Assembly (NCBI GenBank): GCA_903892175.1
Contig: CAITHK010000230.1
Coordinates: 1-38,629 of the forward strand
Origin: an uncultured Burkholderiales bacterium
GTDB lineage: Bacteria; Pseudomonadota; Gammaproteobacteria; Burkholderiales; Burkholderiaceae_C
Reading direction: 5' to 3'
DNA length: 38,629 nucleotides
In this document: piece by piece, positions 23,265 through 32,580 of the stretch
Layout of the letters: every line of letters starts with the position of its first letter
Numbering within the stretch: position 1 is the stretch's first letter
Notes under the pieces: generated by a model
What the model saw: the letters and a program-made list of their open reading frames with translations, nothing else
What the model was told of the DNA's origin: nothing
Database searches by the model: none
Program-made: the position numbers and the translations under genes

Positions 23265-24188
23265 TCACCAAGCAGGCGCCAACTGAGCCAAACCCGGCGG
23301 CGCTTTGCGCGCGTCTTCAAACGTCACCACCTCGTAGGCGTCGGGGCGGCTCAAGAGTTCACGCAGCAGCTTGTTGTTCATGGCGTGGCCTGAACGAAAC
23401 GCCGAATAAGCGGCCAACAAGGGCTTGCCAATCAAATACAAGTCGCCCATCGCGTCCAAGATTTTGTGTTTCACAAACTCGTCGTCGTAGCGCAGCCCGT
23501 CGCTGTTCAAGACCTTGTAGTCGTCCATCACGATGGCGTTGTCCAAACCACCCCCTAAGGCCAGGCCATTGGCACGCATCATCTCCACATCGCGTGTGAA
23601 GCCAAAGGTGCGGGCGCGCGCAATGTCGCGCACATAGCTACCAGTGTCCATGTCAAACACCACCCGTTGACCGGTGGAGTCCACCGCCGGGTGGTGAAAG
23701 TCAATCTCAAAGCTCAGCTTGTAACCATGGTGTGGGTCTAAGCGGGCCCACTTCACGTTGGCGCCCTCGCCCTCACGCACTTCCACCGGCTGGGTAACAC
23801 GGATGAACCGCTTGGGAGCGTTTTGCTCCACGATGCCCGCGCTTTGCAACAAAAACACAAACGACGAGGCCGAGCCATCCAAGATGGGCACCTCTTCGGC
23901 CGTGATGTCGATGTACAGGTTATCCAACCCCAAGCCTGCACACGCCGACATCAAGTGCTCCACCGTGAACACTTTGGCCCCCGCATTGGAGATGGTGGAC
24001 GCCAGACGCGTGTCCGTCACCGCCACAGCGCTGATGGGAATGTCCACCGGCAAGGGCAAATCGACACGACGAAACACAATGCCCGTCTCAGGTTGCGCCG
24101 GGCGCAGGGTCAGCTCCACACGCTGACCGCTGTGCAGGCCGACACCCACCGCTTTGGTGAGAGATTGAAGGGTTCGTTGTTTCAGCAC
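23265..24188 (-). CDS. lpxC: UDP-3-O-acyl-N-acetylglucosamine deacetylase LpxC
   Basis: A 307-residue zinc deacetylase for the committed step of lipid A synthesis. The zinc ligands are H78 (VEHLMSA), H241 and D245 ([10 protein letters not shown]); H268 in FRSGHAMNN matches the catalytic His265 of E. coli. [10 protein letters not shown] and the ARARTFGF motif are intact. The start codon is GTG at 24188 (an adjacent CTG is possible), with TAAAAT 7 nt before it, suggesting a leaderless mRNA. It ends the dcw cluster, its normal place after ftsZ. In E. coli the protein level is set by FtsH proteolysis of the C-terminus; the tail here ([10 protein letters not shown]) is different. Confidence 0.97.
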   Translation of the reverse strand: MLKQRTLQSLTKAVGVGLHSGQRVELTLRPAQPETGIVFRRVDLPLPVDIPISAVAVTDTRLASTISNAGAKVFTVEHLMSACAGLGLDNLYIDITAEEVPILDGSASSFVFLLQSAGIVEQNAPKRFIRVTQPVEVREGEGANVKWARLDPHHGYKLSFEIDFHHPAVDSTGQRVVFDMDTGSYVRDIARARTFGFTRDVEMMRANGLALGGGLDNAIVMDDYKVLNSDGLRYDDEFVKHKILDAMGDLYLIGKPLLAAYSAFRSGHAMNNKLLRELLSRPDAYEVVTFEDARKAPPGLAQLAPAW

Positions 24189-24195
24189 GGGAACA

Positions 24196-24201
24196 ATTTT
24201 A
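24196..24201 (-). promoter_or_regulatory. -10 element of lpxC, apparently leaderless
   Basis: TAAAAT on the minus strand lies 7 nt before the lpxC GTG. No ribosome site fits into TGTTCCC. Confidence 0.5.
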
Positions 24202-24205
24202 CCGA

Positions 24206-24223
24206 GCCCCCTGTGCAGGGGGC
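24206..24223 (-). terminator. Palindromic hairpin between ftsZ and lpxC
   Basis: On the plus strand GCCCCCTG and CAGGGGGC flank TG, forming a strong GC stem 41 bases after the ftsZ stop. Downstream on the minus strand the T content is weak, so it may be a partial terminator or a 3' stabiliser for the ftsZ message. It sits immediately upstream of the lpxC -10. Confidence 0.5.
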
Positions 24224-24263
24224 GGGGTTTGTTTCAATGGCCTTGATAGAAACTTTGAAACGC

Positions 24264-25529
24264 TCAGTCCGCTTGCTTGCGCAAGAAGGCTGGAATTTCG
24301 TAGTCGTCCATGCCTCCCGACGACAGCGCGTCCACCTTGGCTGCAGCCTGGGTGCGGTTGGTGCGCCACACGCTGGGCACGGCCATGTTGGCGTAGTCGT
24401 GTTGCGTGGCCGCAGGTGCTGCCCCCACACCCAAACCAGCGGCCAGACCCGACAGCCCCGCACTGGCGGCCGCCAACACGCCAGCAGGCGAGGCGTTGTT
24501 GGCATGCATGGGCAAGCCCACGCCGTCGGTGCCTGTGCGCAACACTTGCAAGCGAGGGGCCGCACTACGGCCACCGGCCAAGCCCGTGGCCACCACGGTG
24601 ACGCGAATCTGGTCGCCCAGGTTCTCGTCGTAGGCCGTGCCGTAAATCACGTGCGCTTCGGGCGAGGCGAACTTGCGAATGGTGTTCATGGCTTCGCGCG
24701 ACTCCGACAACTTCAAGGCACCTTTGGCTGCGGTGATCAGCACCAACACGCCCTTGGCACCCGACATGTCCACGCCTTCGAGCAGCGGGCAAGCCACGGC
24801 TTGTTCGGCGGCGATGCGCGCGCGGTCTGGGCCGTTGGCCACGGCCGTGCCCATCATGGCTTTGCCGGTTTCGCTCATCACGGTGCGCACGTCTTCAAAG
24901 TCGACGTTCACCAGCGCTTCCACGTTGATGATTTCTGCAATGCCACCGACCGAGTTTTTCAACACATCGTTGGCAAACGCAAAGGCTTCGTCTTGGCTGG
25001 CGTCGTCGCCCAGCACATCCATCAGCTTTTCGTTGAGCACCACAATCAGTGAGTCCACGTTGGCTTCGAGTTCTGCCAAACCCGTTTCAGCATTGGCCAT
25101 GCGACGGCTGCCTTCAAAATCGAACGGCTTGGTCACCACGCCCACGGTCAAGATGCCCATCTCACGCGCCACCCGCGCCACCACGGGGGCTGCACCCGTG
25201 CCCGTGCCGCCGCCCATGCCAGCTGTCACGAACAACATGTTGGTGCCTTCCAGCGCCATGCGGATGTCGTCAATCGCCGCCTCAGCCGCTTCACGGCCGC
25301 GCTCTGGCTTGCTGCCAGCGCCCAAGCCCGTGGAGCCGAGCTGAATCACGCGGTGCGCATTGCTCACGCGCAAGGCCTGTGCATCGGTGTTGGCCGACAC
25401 GAACTCTACGCCTTGCACGCCCGAGCTGATCATGTGTTCGACCGCGTTGCCGCCGCCACCGCCCACGCCAATGACCTTGATTTGGGTGCCTGAGTTGAAT
25501 GCTTCAACTTCGATCATTTCGATGCTCAT
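24264..25529 (-). CDS. ftsZ: Cell division protein FtsZ
   Basis: A 421-residue tubulin-like GTPase that forms the Z ring. IKVIGVGGGGGNAV opens the nucleotide-binding fold. The tubulin signature GGGTGTGAAPV is intact, as is the T7-loop area NVDFEDVRTVM with its catalytic acidic residues. A variable, Ala-rich linker follows the GTPase core, and the conserved C-terminal peptide DYEIPAFLRKQAD is the docking site for FtsA and ZipA. AGGAGA lies about 6 nt before the ATG. The 182-bp gap from ftsA probably contains extra ftsZ promoters, as in many bacteria. Confidence 0.98.
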   Translation of the reverse strand: MSIEMIEVEAFNSGTQIKVIGVGGGGGNAVEHMISSGVQGVEFVSANTDAQALRVSNAHRVIQLGSTGLGAGSKPERGREAAEAAIDDIRMALEGTNMLFVTAGMGGGTGTGAAPVVARVAREMGILTVGVVTKPFDFEGSRRMANAETGLAELEANVDSLIVVLNEKLMDVLGDDASQDEAFAFANDVLKNSVGGIAEIINVEALVNVDFEDVRTVMSETGKAMMGTAVANGPDRARIAAEQAVACPLLEGVDMSGAKGVLVLITAAKGALKLSESREAMNTIRKFASPEAHVIYGTAYDENLGDQIRVTVVATGLAGGRSAAPRLQVLRTGTDGVGLPMHANNASPAGVLAAASAGLSGLAAGLGVGAAPAATQHDYANMAVPSVWRTNRTQAAAKVDALSSGGMDDYEIPAFLRKQAD

Positions 25530-25711
25530 GTTGTTTCTCCTGTCGATCTAAAAATTTGCAGTTGCCTTGAATTCGTTTTTTGCTTGTTGTGGTGCATCTC
25601 GCCCCTTTCAAGTGGGCGGTGCGTGCGCAGCACCAGGTCGCCAGCGTCGACCACGGTGCCCAGGCGGCGGACTGCCGCGGGCCAGATAAAGCAATGAGAT
25701 AGGGATCATGG
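25530..25711 (-). other. Intergenic region between ftsA and ftsZ
   Basis: No assigned gene. A GC-rich block at about 25610-25690, set in AT-rich flanks, reads on both strands with codon-like GC3 bias but without a start codon and ribosome site. The flank near 25540-25600 contains A- and T-runs. No -35/-10 pair stands out. Confidence 0.4.
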
Positions 25712-26941
25712 TTAAAAGTTCCCCACGAACCAGTCTTTGATGCGGTCCATGGCCGATTTGACCGAACCACTCTTTTGCGACACCTTGACACCGCGCATGC
25801 GGTCGATGCCCGCTTCTTCGAGCAAACCCATCACCGTGGCGGCGCGGGGCTGCGAGACCATGTCGGCCAAGGCGCTGCTGTACTGCGGAATGCCGCGACG
25901 CACAGGCTTCAAGAAAATGTCTTCGCCCAACTCCACCATGCCCGGCATGACCGCGCTGCCCCCGGTCAACACAATGCCCGATGACAACACCTCCTCGTAG
26001 CCCGACTCACGGATGACTTGTTGCACCAGCGAGAAAATTTCTTCCACCCGTGGCTCGATCACACCTGCCAAGGCTTGCCGACTCAACATGCGCGGCGCAC
26101 GGTCACCCAAGCCTGGCACTTCAACCTGCACATCGGGATCGGCCAACAACTGCTTGGCAAAGCCGGACTCGACCTTGATGTCTTCGGCATCTTTGGTGGG
26201 CGTGCGCAAGGCCATGGCAATGTCACTGGTGATCAAGTCACCGGCGATGGGGATGACTGCGGTGTGGCGGATGGCACCGTTGGTGAAGATGGCCACATCG
26301 GTGGTGCCCGCGCCAATGTCCACCAAGGCCACGCCCAATTCGCGTTCGTCATCGGTCAACACCGACAGGCTGGAGGCCAAGGGGTTCAACATCAAACGGT
26401 CCACATCCAAGCCACAGCGACGCACGCACTTGATGATGTTTTCTGCCGCGCTTTGCGCGCCCGTCACGATGTGCACCTTGGCTTCCAGGCGGATGCCGCT
26501 CATGCCAATCGGTTCACGCACATCTTGGTTGTCGATCACAAACTCTTGCGGTTGCACCAGCAACAAGCGCTGGTCGGTCGAGATGTTGATGGCCTTGGCA
26601 GTTTCCACCACACGCGCCACGTCAGCAGCGGTGACTTCTTTGTCTTTGACAGCCACCATGCCCGTGGAGTTGATGCCACGGATGTGGCTGCCCGTGATGC
26701 CGGTGTAGACCCGCGTGATCTTGCAGTCGGCCATCAGCTCGGCCTCTTTCAAGGCCTGCTGAATGCTTTGCACCGTGGCGTCGATGTTCACCACCACGCC
26801 GCGTTTGAGGCCGTTGCTCGGCGCCACGCCCAGGCCTGCGAGTTTGAGCTCACCGCCAGGCATGACTTCGGCCACGACCACCATGACCTTGGCTGTGCCA
26901 ATGTCTAAGCCGACCACCAAATCTTTGTAATCTCTTGCCAT
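25712..26941 (-). CDS. ftsA: Cell division protein FtsA
   Basis: A 409-residue actin-like ATPase that tethers FtsZ to the membrane. The phosphate-1 motif is VVGLDIGTAKVMVVV (9-23), phosphate-2 is LVDIGAGTTDVAIF, and the adenosine motif is IVLTGGSAVMPGM. The C-terminal amphipathic helix is SAMDRIKDWFVGNF, typical of FtsA membrane targeting. It starts 36 bp after ftsQ and probably shares the upstream transcript. The length and motifs are standard. Confidence 0.98.
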   Translation of the reverse strand: MARDYKDLVVGLDIGTAKVMVVVAEVMPGGELKLAGLGVAPSNGLKRGVVVNIDATVQSIQQALKEAELMADCKITRVYTGITGSHIRGINSTGMVAVKDKEVTAADVARVVETAKAINISTDQRLLLVQPQEFVIDNQDVREPIGMSGIRLEAKVHIVTGAQSAAENIIKCVRRCGLDVDRLMLNPLASSLSVLTDDERELGVALVDIGAGTTDVAIFTNGAIRHTAVIPIAGDLITSDIAMALRTPTKDAEDIKVESGFAKQLLADPDVQVEVPGLGDRAPRMLSRQALAGVIEPRVEEIFSLVQQVIRESGYEEVLSSGIVLTGGSAVMPGMVELGEDIFLKPVRRGIPQYSSALADMVSQPRAATVMGLLEEAGIDRMRGVKVSQKSGSVKSAMDRIKDWFVGNF

Positions 26942-26977
26942 AACTGCCTCGTTCTTTCTCTACTCTTGCGCCATCCG

Positions 26978-27802
26978 TCAGCGCACAGCGGGCACGTCTG
27001 TCGTGCTCACCCCGCGCAGCCGCAGCGCATAACCGTTGTCGTAACGCAGATCGGCCGACTCAATGGCCGTCACCTTGCGTCCTAACTTTTGGGTGGCCTG
27101 CACCAGGGTTTGTGCCAAACGCTGCATGCGCACCATCACCTCGGCCGTGTTGCCACGGCCCAACTCAATCACGGCGCCATGCGCCACCCGGGCGCGCCAA
27201 CTGCCACGACCCGTCAACTCCAAACTCTCCAGCGCCAAGCTCAGCTGCGAAAACACGGGGGCCAAACTGCGGTACATCGCCAACACCTGCTTGGACTGGC
27301 TGTCGGGCCCGCTCAGGCGAGGCATCTTGTCGTCGTCCAGCTCGCCCACATTGGCCTCGAAGACCTCGCCAAAACTGTTGACCATGCGCGAGTCGCCGTC
27401 GTCCCCCCAATACGCCACGGGGTTGTGCTCTTGCAGCGTCACGCGCAAGCGGTTGGGGAACTCACGCGCCACACTGGCACTGCGCACCCAAGGCACGGCC
27501 TCAAACGAAGCACGCACGCGGGCCAAATCGGCGGTGAAAAAATTCCCCGTCAAACGTGCCGCCACATTGGCACGCAAGGTCACAGCGTTGTTGTGTGCCA
27601 CATCGCCCAACACGGTGATGCCCGTCAGCGCAAACGCTGGCAAACGCACCAAGGCCCACACCCCTGCCGCCAAAGCAGCCACCACCACAGCGATCAGCAT
27701 GAGCGACGACGCCACATGCATCAAACGCACATCCAACGGCACCACCACCGAGGTGTCTACCGCGGGGCGTGGGCGCATGTGGGTGGTGTAGCGGGTGCTC
27801 AT
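26978..27802 (-). CDS. ftsQ: Cell division protein FtsQ
   Basis: A 274-residue bitopic divisome protein. A short cytoplasmic N-terminus, one transmembrane helix around residues 31-52 ([20 protein letters not shown]), a POTRA domain ([13 protein letters not shown]...[19 protein letters not shown]) and a beta domain follow in the usual order. FtsQ bridges early division proteins and the FtsWI synthase through FtsB and FtsL. The start ATG at 27802 overlaps the ddl stop (ATGA); the longer open frame to 28006 runs inside ddl and is rejected. Confidence 0.95.
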   Translation of the reverse strand: MSTRYTTHMRPRPAVDTSVVVPLDVRLMHVASSLMLIAVVVAALAAGVWALVRLPAFALTGITVLGDVAHNNAVTLRANVAARLTGNFFTADLARVRASFEAVPWVRSASVAREFPNRLRVTLQEHNPVAYWGDDGDSRMVNSFGEVFEANVGELDDDKMPRLSGPDSQSKQVLAMYRSLAPVFSQLSLALESLELTGRGSWRARVAHGAVIELGRGNTAEVMVRMQRLAQTLVQATQKLGRKVTAIESADLRYDNGYALRLRGVSTTDVPAVR

Positions 27803-28785
27803 GGGTGCAACACGCCTCCCGGATGGTCCAGCGTGGCGCTGGCCAGCAAGCGCAAACACAGGTCTTCGTAACTGATGCCAGCCGCCCGAGCCGACATCGG
27901 CACCAATGAGTGGCTGGTCATGCCGGGCGAGGTGTTCATCTCCAGCAAAAAGGGCTTGCGGTCGCTGGCACGCAGCATGATGTCGGCGCGGCCCCAGCCA
28001 CGGCAACCCAAAGCACGGTAGGCCGCCACCACCAAGCGTTGTACCGCCAGTTCTTCTTCAGCGGGCAAGCCGCTGGGGCAGTGGTACTTGACGTCATCGG
28101 TGAAGTACTTGTGGTTGTAGTCGTAGGCGCCATCGGGCGCGGCGATGCGCACCACCGGCAAGGCATGGGCGCTTGCACCGCTGCCCAGCACCGGGCAAGT
28201 CAACTCTTCCCCGGTGATGAATTCTTCGCACAACAAATCGGGGTCGTAGCGCGTGGCCAACGCCACAGCATCCTCCATCTGGGGAGCATCGGTCACGCGG
28301 GTCATGCCAATCGAAGAACCCTCGCGCGGTGGCTTGACGATCAGCGGCAAGCCCAGTTGCGCAGGAATGGCGGCCACTTTGTCCGCGGTTTGTTCATCGG
28401 CATCCAGCCACACATAGCCGGGGGTCGACAAACCAACAGCCGTCCACACGCGCTTGGTCATCACCTTGTCCATGGCCATGGCCGACGCCATCACGCCCGA
28501 GCCGGTGTAGGGAATGCCCAGCAGCTCCAGCGCACCTTGCACCGACCCGTCTTCGCCATAGCGGCCATGCAATGCAATGAAACAATGGGTGAAGCCTTCG
28601 CGCTTCAAATCATCCAAGCTGCGCTGGGCCGGATCAAACCCCACGGCGTGCACTCCCTTGGATTGCAAGGCTTTGAGCACGCCACTGCCCGACATCAGCG
28701 AGACCTCGCGTTCTGCCGAGTGGCCGCCCATCAACACCGCCACCTTGGCAGTGTGAAGTTCAAACGTGGAGATGGCGCTGTTCAT
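27799..28785 (-). CDS. ddl: D-alanine--D-alanine ligase
   Basis: A 328-residue ATP-grasp enzyme making D-Ala-D-Ala for Mur[20 protein letters not shown] (15-33) carries the catalytic Glu (E25 of AERE). [15 protein letters not shown] is the ATP-binding loop, [10 protein letters not shown] and [25 protein letters not shown] hold the magnesium and substrate residues. The DdlB type is inferred from its position between murC and ftsQ. The ATG at 28785 overlaps the murC stop and the TGA overlaps ftsQ, so it is tightly coupled on both sides. Confidence 0.96.
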   Translation of the reverse strand: MNSAISTFELHTAKVAVLMGGHSAEREVSLMSGSGVLKALQSKGVHAVGFDPAQRSLDDLKREGFTHCFIALHGRYGEDGSVQGALELLGIPYTGSGVMASAMAMDKVMTKRVWTAVGLSTPGYVWLDADEQTADKVAAIPAQLGLPLIVKPPREGSSIGMTRVTDAPQMEDAVALATRYDPDLLCEEFITGEELTCPVLGSGASAHALPVVRIAAPDGAYDYNHKYFTDDVKYHCPSGLPAEEELAVQRLVVAAYRALGCRGWGRADIMLRASDRKPFLLEMNTSPGMTSHSLVPMSARAAGISYEDLCLRLLASATLDHPGGVLHP

Positions 28786-30194
28786 GCGTTGACTGAGGTT
28801 GGGGCCAAGGCCAGCACTTGGGCGGGCACTTGACCGATGGAGCCAGCACCCATGCACATCACCACATCACCGTCTTGGGCGTTGTCGGCAATGACTTGGG
28901 CCATTTTTTGAATGTCATCCACAAAGACCAGGGCTTCATGGCCGGCCACACGCATGGCACGCGACAAAGCGCGGCCGTCGGCGGCTGGAATAGGCGTTTC
29001 GCCAGCGGCATAAATTTCAGACAGCCACAGCACGTCGGCCCGGGCCATGACTTGCACAAAGTCTTCAAAGCAGTCGCGGGTGCGGGTGTAGCGGTGCGGC
29101 TGAAACGCCAACACCAAGCGTCGACCTGGGAAAGCACCACGCGCTGCCGCCAAGGTGGCCGCCAATTCGACCGGGTGGTGACCGTAGTCTTCGATCAAGG
29201 TGAAGTGGCCGCCGTGTTTGGCCGCCACCTCGCCGTGGCGCTGGAAGCGCCGGCCCACACCCTTGAATTCGGCCAAGGCTTTGACCAGGGCCGCATCGGG
29301 CACGTTCAACTCCACCGCCACCGCGATGGCCGCCAACGCGTTGAGCACGTTGTGCTCGCCCGCGAGGTTGAGGGTGATGTCCAGATCGGGCAAGGTCACG
29401 CCGTTGCGCCGCTGCACGGTGAAGCGCATGCGCCCGTTATCGGCCTGCACGTTCACCGCGCGCACCTGGGCTTGTTCGTTGAAGCCGTAGCTGGTGATGG
29501 GGCGCGACACCTCGGGCAAGATGCTGCGCACGGCCGCGTCGTCGGTGCACAAAATCGCCGCGCCGTAAAACGGCATGCGGTGCAAAAACTCGATGAACGC
29601 ACCTTTGAGTCGGTTGAAGTCATGGCCATAGGTGTCCATGTGGTCGGCGTCGATGTTGGTCACCACCGCCATCACTGGCAACAGGTTCAAGAACGACGCG
29701 TCTGACTCGTCGGCCTCGACCACGATGTGGTCACCCGACCCCAACTTGGCGTTGGCCCCGGCGCTGTTGAGACGCCCGCCAATCACAAAGGTCGGGTCCA
29801 TGCCCGCTTGGGCCAACACGCTGGCCACCAAGCTGGTGGTGGTGGTTTTGCCATGGGTGCCTGCAATGGCCACGCCTTGCTTCAAACGCATCAACTCGGC
29901 CAGCATCACGGCACGCGGCACCACCGGAATGAGCTTGGCATGTGCCGCCACCACTTCGGGGTTGTCGGCGTGCACGGCGGTGGATGTGACCACCGCGTCG
30001 GCGCCTGCGATGTGCGTGGCCGCGTGGCCGACATGGGTTTGGATGCCCAAGGCATGCAGGCGCTTGAGCGCCGCACTGTCGGACAAGTCAGAGCCCGACA
30101 CCACATAGCCCAGGTTGAGCAACACCTCGGCAATACCACTCATGCCGGCACCCCCGATGCCCACGAAATGGATGTGACGAATGGCGTGTTTCAT
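28782..30194 (-). CDS. murC: UDP-N-acetylmuramate--L-alanine ligase MurC
   Basis: A 470-residue Mur ligase adding the first residue, L-Ala, to UDP-MurNAc. [17 protein letters not shown] (9-25) is the UDP-sugar Rossmann motif, [12 protein letters not shown] (111-122) the P-loop, and [12 protein letters not shown] and [11 protein letters not shown] are typical of Mur[10 protein letters not shown] and FQPHRYTRT identify the C-terminal domain. The length is near E. coli MurC (491). The start overlaps the murG stop (ATGA) and the stop overlaps ddl. Confidence 0.97.
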   Translation of the reverse strand: MKHAIRHIHFVGIGGAGMSGIAEVLLNLGYVVSGSDLSDSAALKRLHALGIQTHVGHAATHIAGADAVVTSTAVHADNPEVVAAHAKLIPVVPRAVMLAELMRLKQGVAIAGTHGKTTTTSLVASVLAQAGMDPTFVIGGRLNSAGANAKLGSGDHIVVEADESDASFLNLLPVMAVVTNIDADHMDTYGHDFNRLKGAFIEFLHRMPFYGAAILCTDDAAVRSILPEVSRPITSYGFNEQAQVRAVNVQADNGRMRFTVQRRNGVTLPDLDITLNLAGEHNVLNALAAIAVAVELNVPDAALVKALAEFKGVGRRFQRHGEVAAKHGGHFTLIEDYGHHPVELAATLAAARGAFPGRRLVLAFQPHRYTRTRDCFEDFVQVMARADVLWLSEIYAAGETPIPAADGRALSRAMRVAGHEALVFVDDIQKMAQVIADNAQDGDVVMCMGAGSIGQVPAQVLALAPTSVNA

Positions 30195-31276
30195 CGCGCA
30201 CTCCTCTCGCCTGCCAAAGCCTGACAGGCCGCCACCACGGTGTGGGCGGCATCTACTTTTCTCATGGCATACGCCTTTTCTGCGCAGGCTTGGAGCGTGC
30301 GACGGGTCAAAAATTGCAAACGGTTGGCCAAGTCTTGTGGCTCCAGTTGTGCTTGCGCGATCAACCAGCCCCCGCCCGCATCGACCAAGAAGCGGGCGTT
30401 GCTGGTTTGGTGGTCGTCCACCGCATGGGGGAAAGGCACATAGATCGCGGCCACACCCACCGCCGCCAATTCGGTCACGGTGCTCGCGCCTGCGCGGGCG
30501 ATCACCACGTCGGCGTCGGCAAAGGCTTGGGCGGTGTCGTCGATGAACGGCGTGAGTTCGGCTTGTACGCCGGCCTCGGCATAGGCCTCGCGCAGGGCGT
30601 CAATTTGTTTGGCCCCGCTTTGGTGCACCACGTGGGGGCGTTGGTTCACCGGGATCAAGGCCAGCGCTTGTGGCACCACGGTGTTGAGTGCTTGTGCGCC
30701 CAAGCTGCCGCCCACCACCAGCAGGCGCAAGGGGCCCGTGCGATGGGCAAATCGCTCTGCGGGGGCAGCTTGTGTGACAAAGCCTTCGCGCAGCGGGTTG
30801 CCCACCCATTGCGCCTTGGGCATCACACCCGGGAAGGCGGTGAACACCCGTTTGGCCACAGTGGCCAATACCTTGTTGGCCATGCCAGCGACCGAGTTTT
30901 GCTCGTGCAGCACCAGGGGCTTGCCGCACAAAGCGGCCATCAACCCAGCGGGGAAGGTGATATACCCCCCCAGGCCCAGCACCACGTCGGGCTGCACCCG
31001 GCGCATCACGCGCAGGCTTTGCCAGAAGGCACGCAGCAACTTGAAGGGCAGCCAAGCCAGCGTGGCCAAGCCCTTGCCGCGCACACCCGAGAACTGCACC
31101 GTCTCGTAGGCCAAACCGCGCGGGGGCACCAACTGGCTTTCCATGCTCGGAGCAGGCGCGCCCAACCAATGCACCTGCCAGCCTTGGCTGCGCAGCAACT
31201 CCGCCACGGCCAAGCCTGGGAAGATGTGGCCGCCGGTGCCACCGGCCATGACCAAGGCTGTACGAGGCGCGTTCAT
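30191..31276 (-). CDS. murG: UDP-GlcNAc:lipid I GlcNAc transferase MurG
   Basis: A 361-residue GT28 enzyme forming lipid II at the inner face of the membrane. [19 protein letters not shown] (10-28) and [11 protein letters not shown] are the N-domain glycine-rich loops. [10 protein letters not shown] and [35 protein letters not shown] carry the donor-binding motifs. GGAGG lies about 6 nt before the ATG, which overlaps the ftsW stop (ATGA). The length is standard. Confidence 0.97.
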   Translation of the reverse strand: MNAPRTALVMAGGTGGHIFPGLAVAELLRSQGWQVHWLGAPAPSMESQLVPPRGLAYETVQFSGVRGKGLATLAWLPFKLLRAFWQSLRVMRRVQPDVVLGLGGYITFPAGLMAALCGKPLVLHEQNSVAGMANKVLATVAKRVFTAFPGVMPKAQWVGNPLREGFVTQAAPAERFAHRTGPLRLLVVGGSLGAQALNTVVPQALALIPVNQRPHVVHQSGAKQIDALREAYAEAGVQAELTPFIDDTAQAFADADVVIARAGASTVTELAAVGVAAIYVPFPHAVDDHQTSNARFLVDAGGGWLIAQAQLEPQDLANRLQFLTRRTLQACAEKAYAMRKVDAAHTVVAACQALAGERSAR

Positions 31277-32580
31277 AGACGTCCTCCATGCATCAAGACC
31301 CGGTTCTCAAAGTCCACCCGCAGCACCACGGCGATGGCGATGAGGTTGAGCAAGATGGCCGAGCCACCGTAGCTCATGAGCGGCAAGGTCAGGCCCTTGG
31401 TGGGCAGCGCACCCAAGTTCACGCCAATGTTGATGAAGGACTGAAAGCCCATCCAAATGCCTACCCCTTGCGCCACCAGACCGGCAAACACGCGGTCCAT
31501 GGCAATGGCTTGGCGACCGATGTACATGATGCGGCGCGTCAACCACATGAACATGCCAATGATGGCCACCACACCCACAAACCCAAACTCCTCGCCAATC
31601 ACGGCCAGCAAGAAGTCGGTGTGGGCTTCGGGCAACCAGTGCAGTTTTTCCACACTGCCACCCAAACCCACGCCAAAAATCTCACCCCGGCCAATCGCGA
31701 TCAGTGAGTGCGACAACTGGTAGCCCTTGCCCAGCGCATGCGCCATGCTCCACGGGTCGAGGTAGGCAAAGATGCGCTCGCGCCGCCACTCGGACGATGC
31801 AATGATCAACGCGAACACGCCGATCAGGGCCGCGGCGATCAAAAAGAACATGCGGGCGTTGACGCCGCCTAAGAACAAGATGCCCATGGCGATGACAGCG
31901 ATCACCAAGAACGCGCCCATGTCGGGTTCAGCCAGCAACAGCAAACCCACGATGAACACCGCCGCGCCCATGGGAGTGACAGCTTTGAAAAACTTCTCTT
32001 TCACATCCATCTTGCGCACCATGTAGTTGGCCGCATACAGCAACACGCCAAACTTGGCCAATTCAGACGGCTGAAAGTTCATGAAGCCCAAACCGATCCA
32101 GCGCCGCGCACCATTGACGGCTTTGCCAATGAACGGCAGCAGCACCACCATCAGCAGCACGATGGAGACGATGAACACCCACGGTGCCACCCGCTCCCAG
32201 GTGTTGAGCGGCACCTGAAACGCCAACAACGCGGCCACAAAGGCCACGCACAGCGACAGGGTGTGGCGCATCAAGAAATGGGTTTGGGTGTAGTACGCGC
32301 CCGTGCGGGGGTTGTCGGGCATGGCGATGGATGCCGAATAGACCATCACCAAGCCCACCATCAGCAAGGCAAAGGTGACCCAGACCAAGGGCTGGTCAAA
32401 GCCTTTGACATCCACGGGTGCGGCCCCGGTGCGCGTGAACTCGGTGCCATGCACGCGAACCGGCAAGGCGTCTAAGCCCGCATCGGGTTCTGCGCCCATC
32501 CATCGGGCCAAGCGGGCGTTGATGCGCTGCATGAGCCGCGCGACCAGGCCTGGCTGATGGCTCAAGGTCGCCGCGGTCAC
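31273..32580 (-). CDS. ftsW: Septal peptidoglycan polymerase FtsW
   Basis: A 435-residue SEDS protein that polymerises septal glycan with FtsI. An extended N-terminal cytoplasmic segment of about 65 residues, longer than in RodA, precedes ten or so membrane helices. [49 protein letters not shown] (catalytic Asp in HTDF) and [12 protein letters not shown] are intact. It starts with GTG in a GTGA overlap with the murD stop and ends in ATGA with murG. The presence of both FtsW and RodA in this window separates the septal and elongation enzymes clearly. Confidence 0.95.
   Translation of the reverse strand: MTAATLSHQPGLVARLMQRINARLARWMGAEPDAGLDALPVRVHGTEFTRTGAAPVDVKGFDQPLVWVTFALLMVGLVMVYSASIAMPDNPRTGAYYTQTHFLMRHTLSLCVAFVAALLAFQVPLNTWERVAPWVFIVSIVLLMVVLLPFIGKAVNGARRWIGLGFMNFQPSELAKFGVLLYAANYMVRKMDVKEKFFKAVTPMGAAVFIVGLLLLAEPDMGAFLVIAVIAMGILFLGGVNARMFFLIAAALIGVFALIIASSEWRRERIFAYLDPWSMAHALGKGYQLSHSLIAIGRGEIFGVGLGGSVEKLHWLPEAHTDFLLAVIGEEFGFVGVVAIIGMFMWLTRRIMYIGRQAIAMDRVFAGLVAQGVGIWMGFQSFINIGVNLGALPTKGLTLPLMSYGGSAILLNLIAIAVVLRVDFENRVLMHGGRL

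Noticed and set aside
27803-28006. N-terminal extension of ftsQ by 68 codons
   Set aside because: It runs inside ddl; the ATGA overlap at 27799-27802 and the normal FtsQ N-terminus support the shorter start.
30242-31372. Long plus-strand frames opposite murG, murD and murE (also 33291-34508 and 37267-38382)
   Set aside because: They are mirror frames of well-supported Mur genes with no ribosome sites or known domains.
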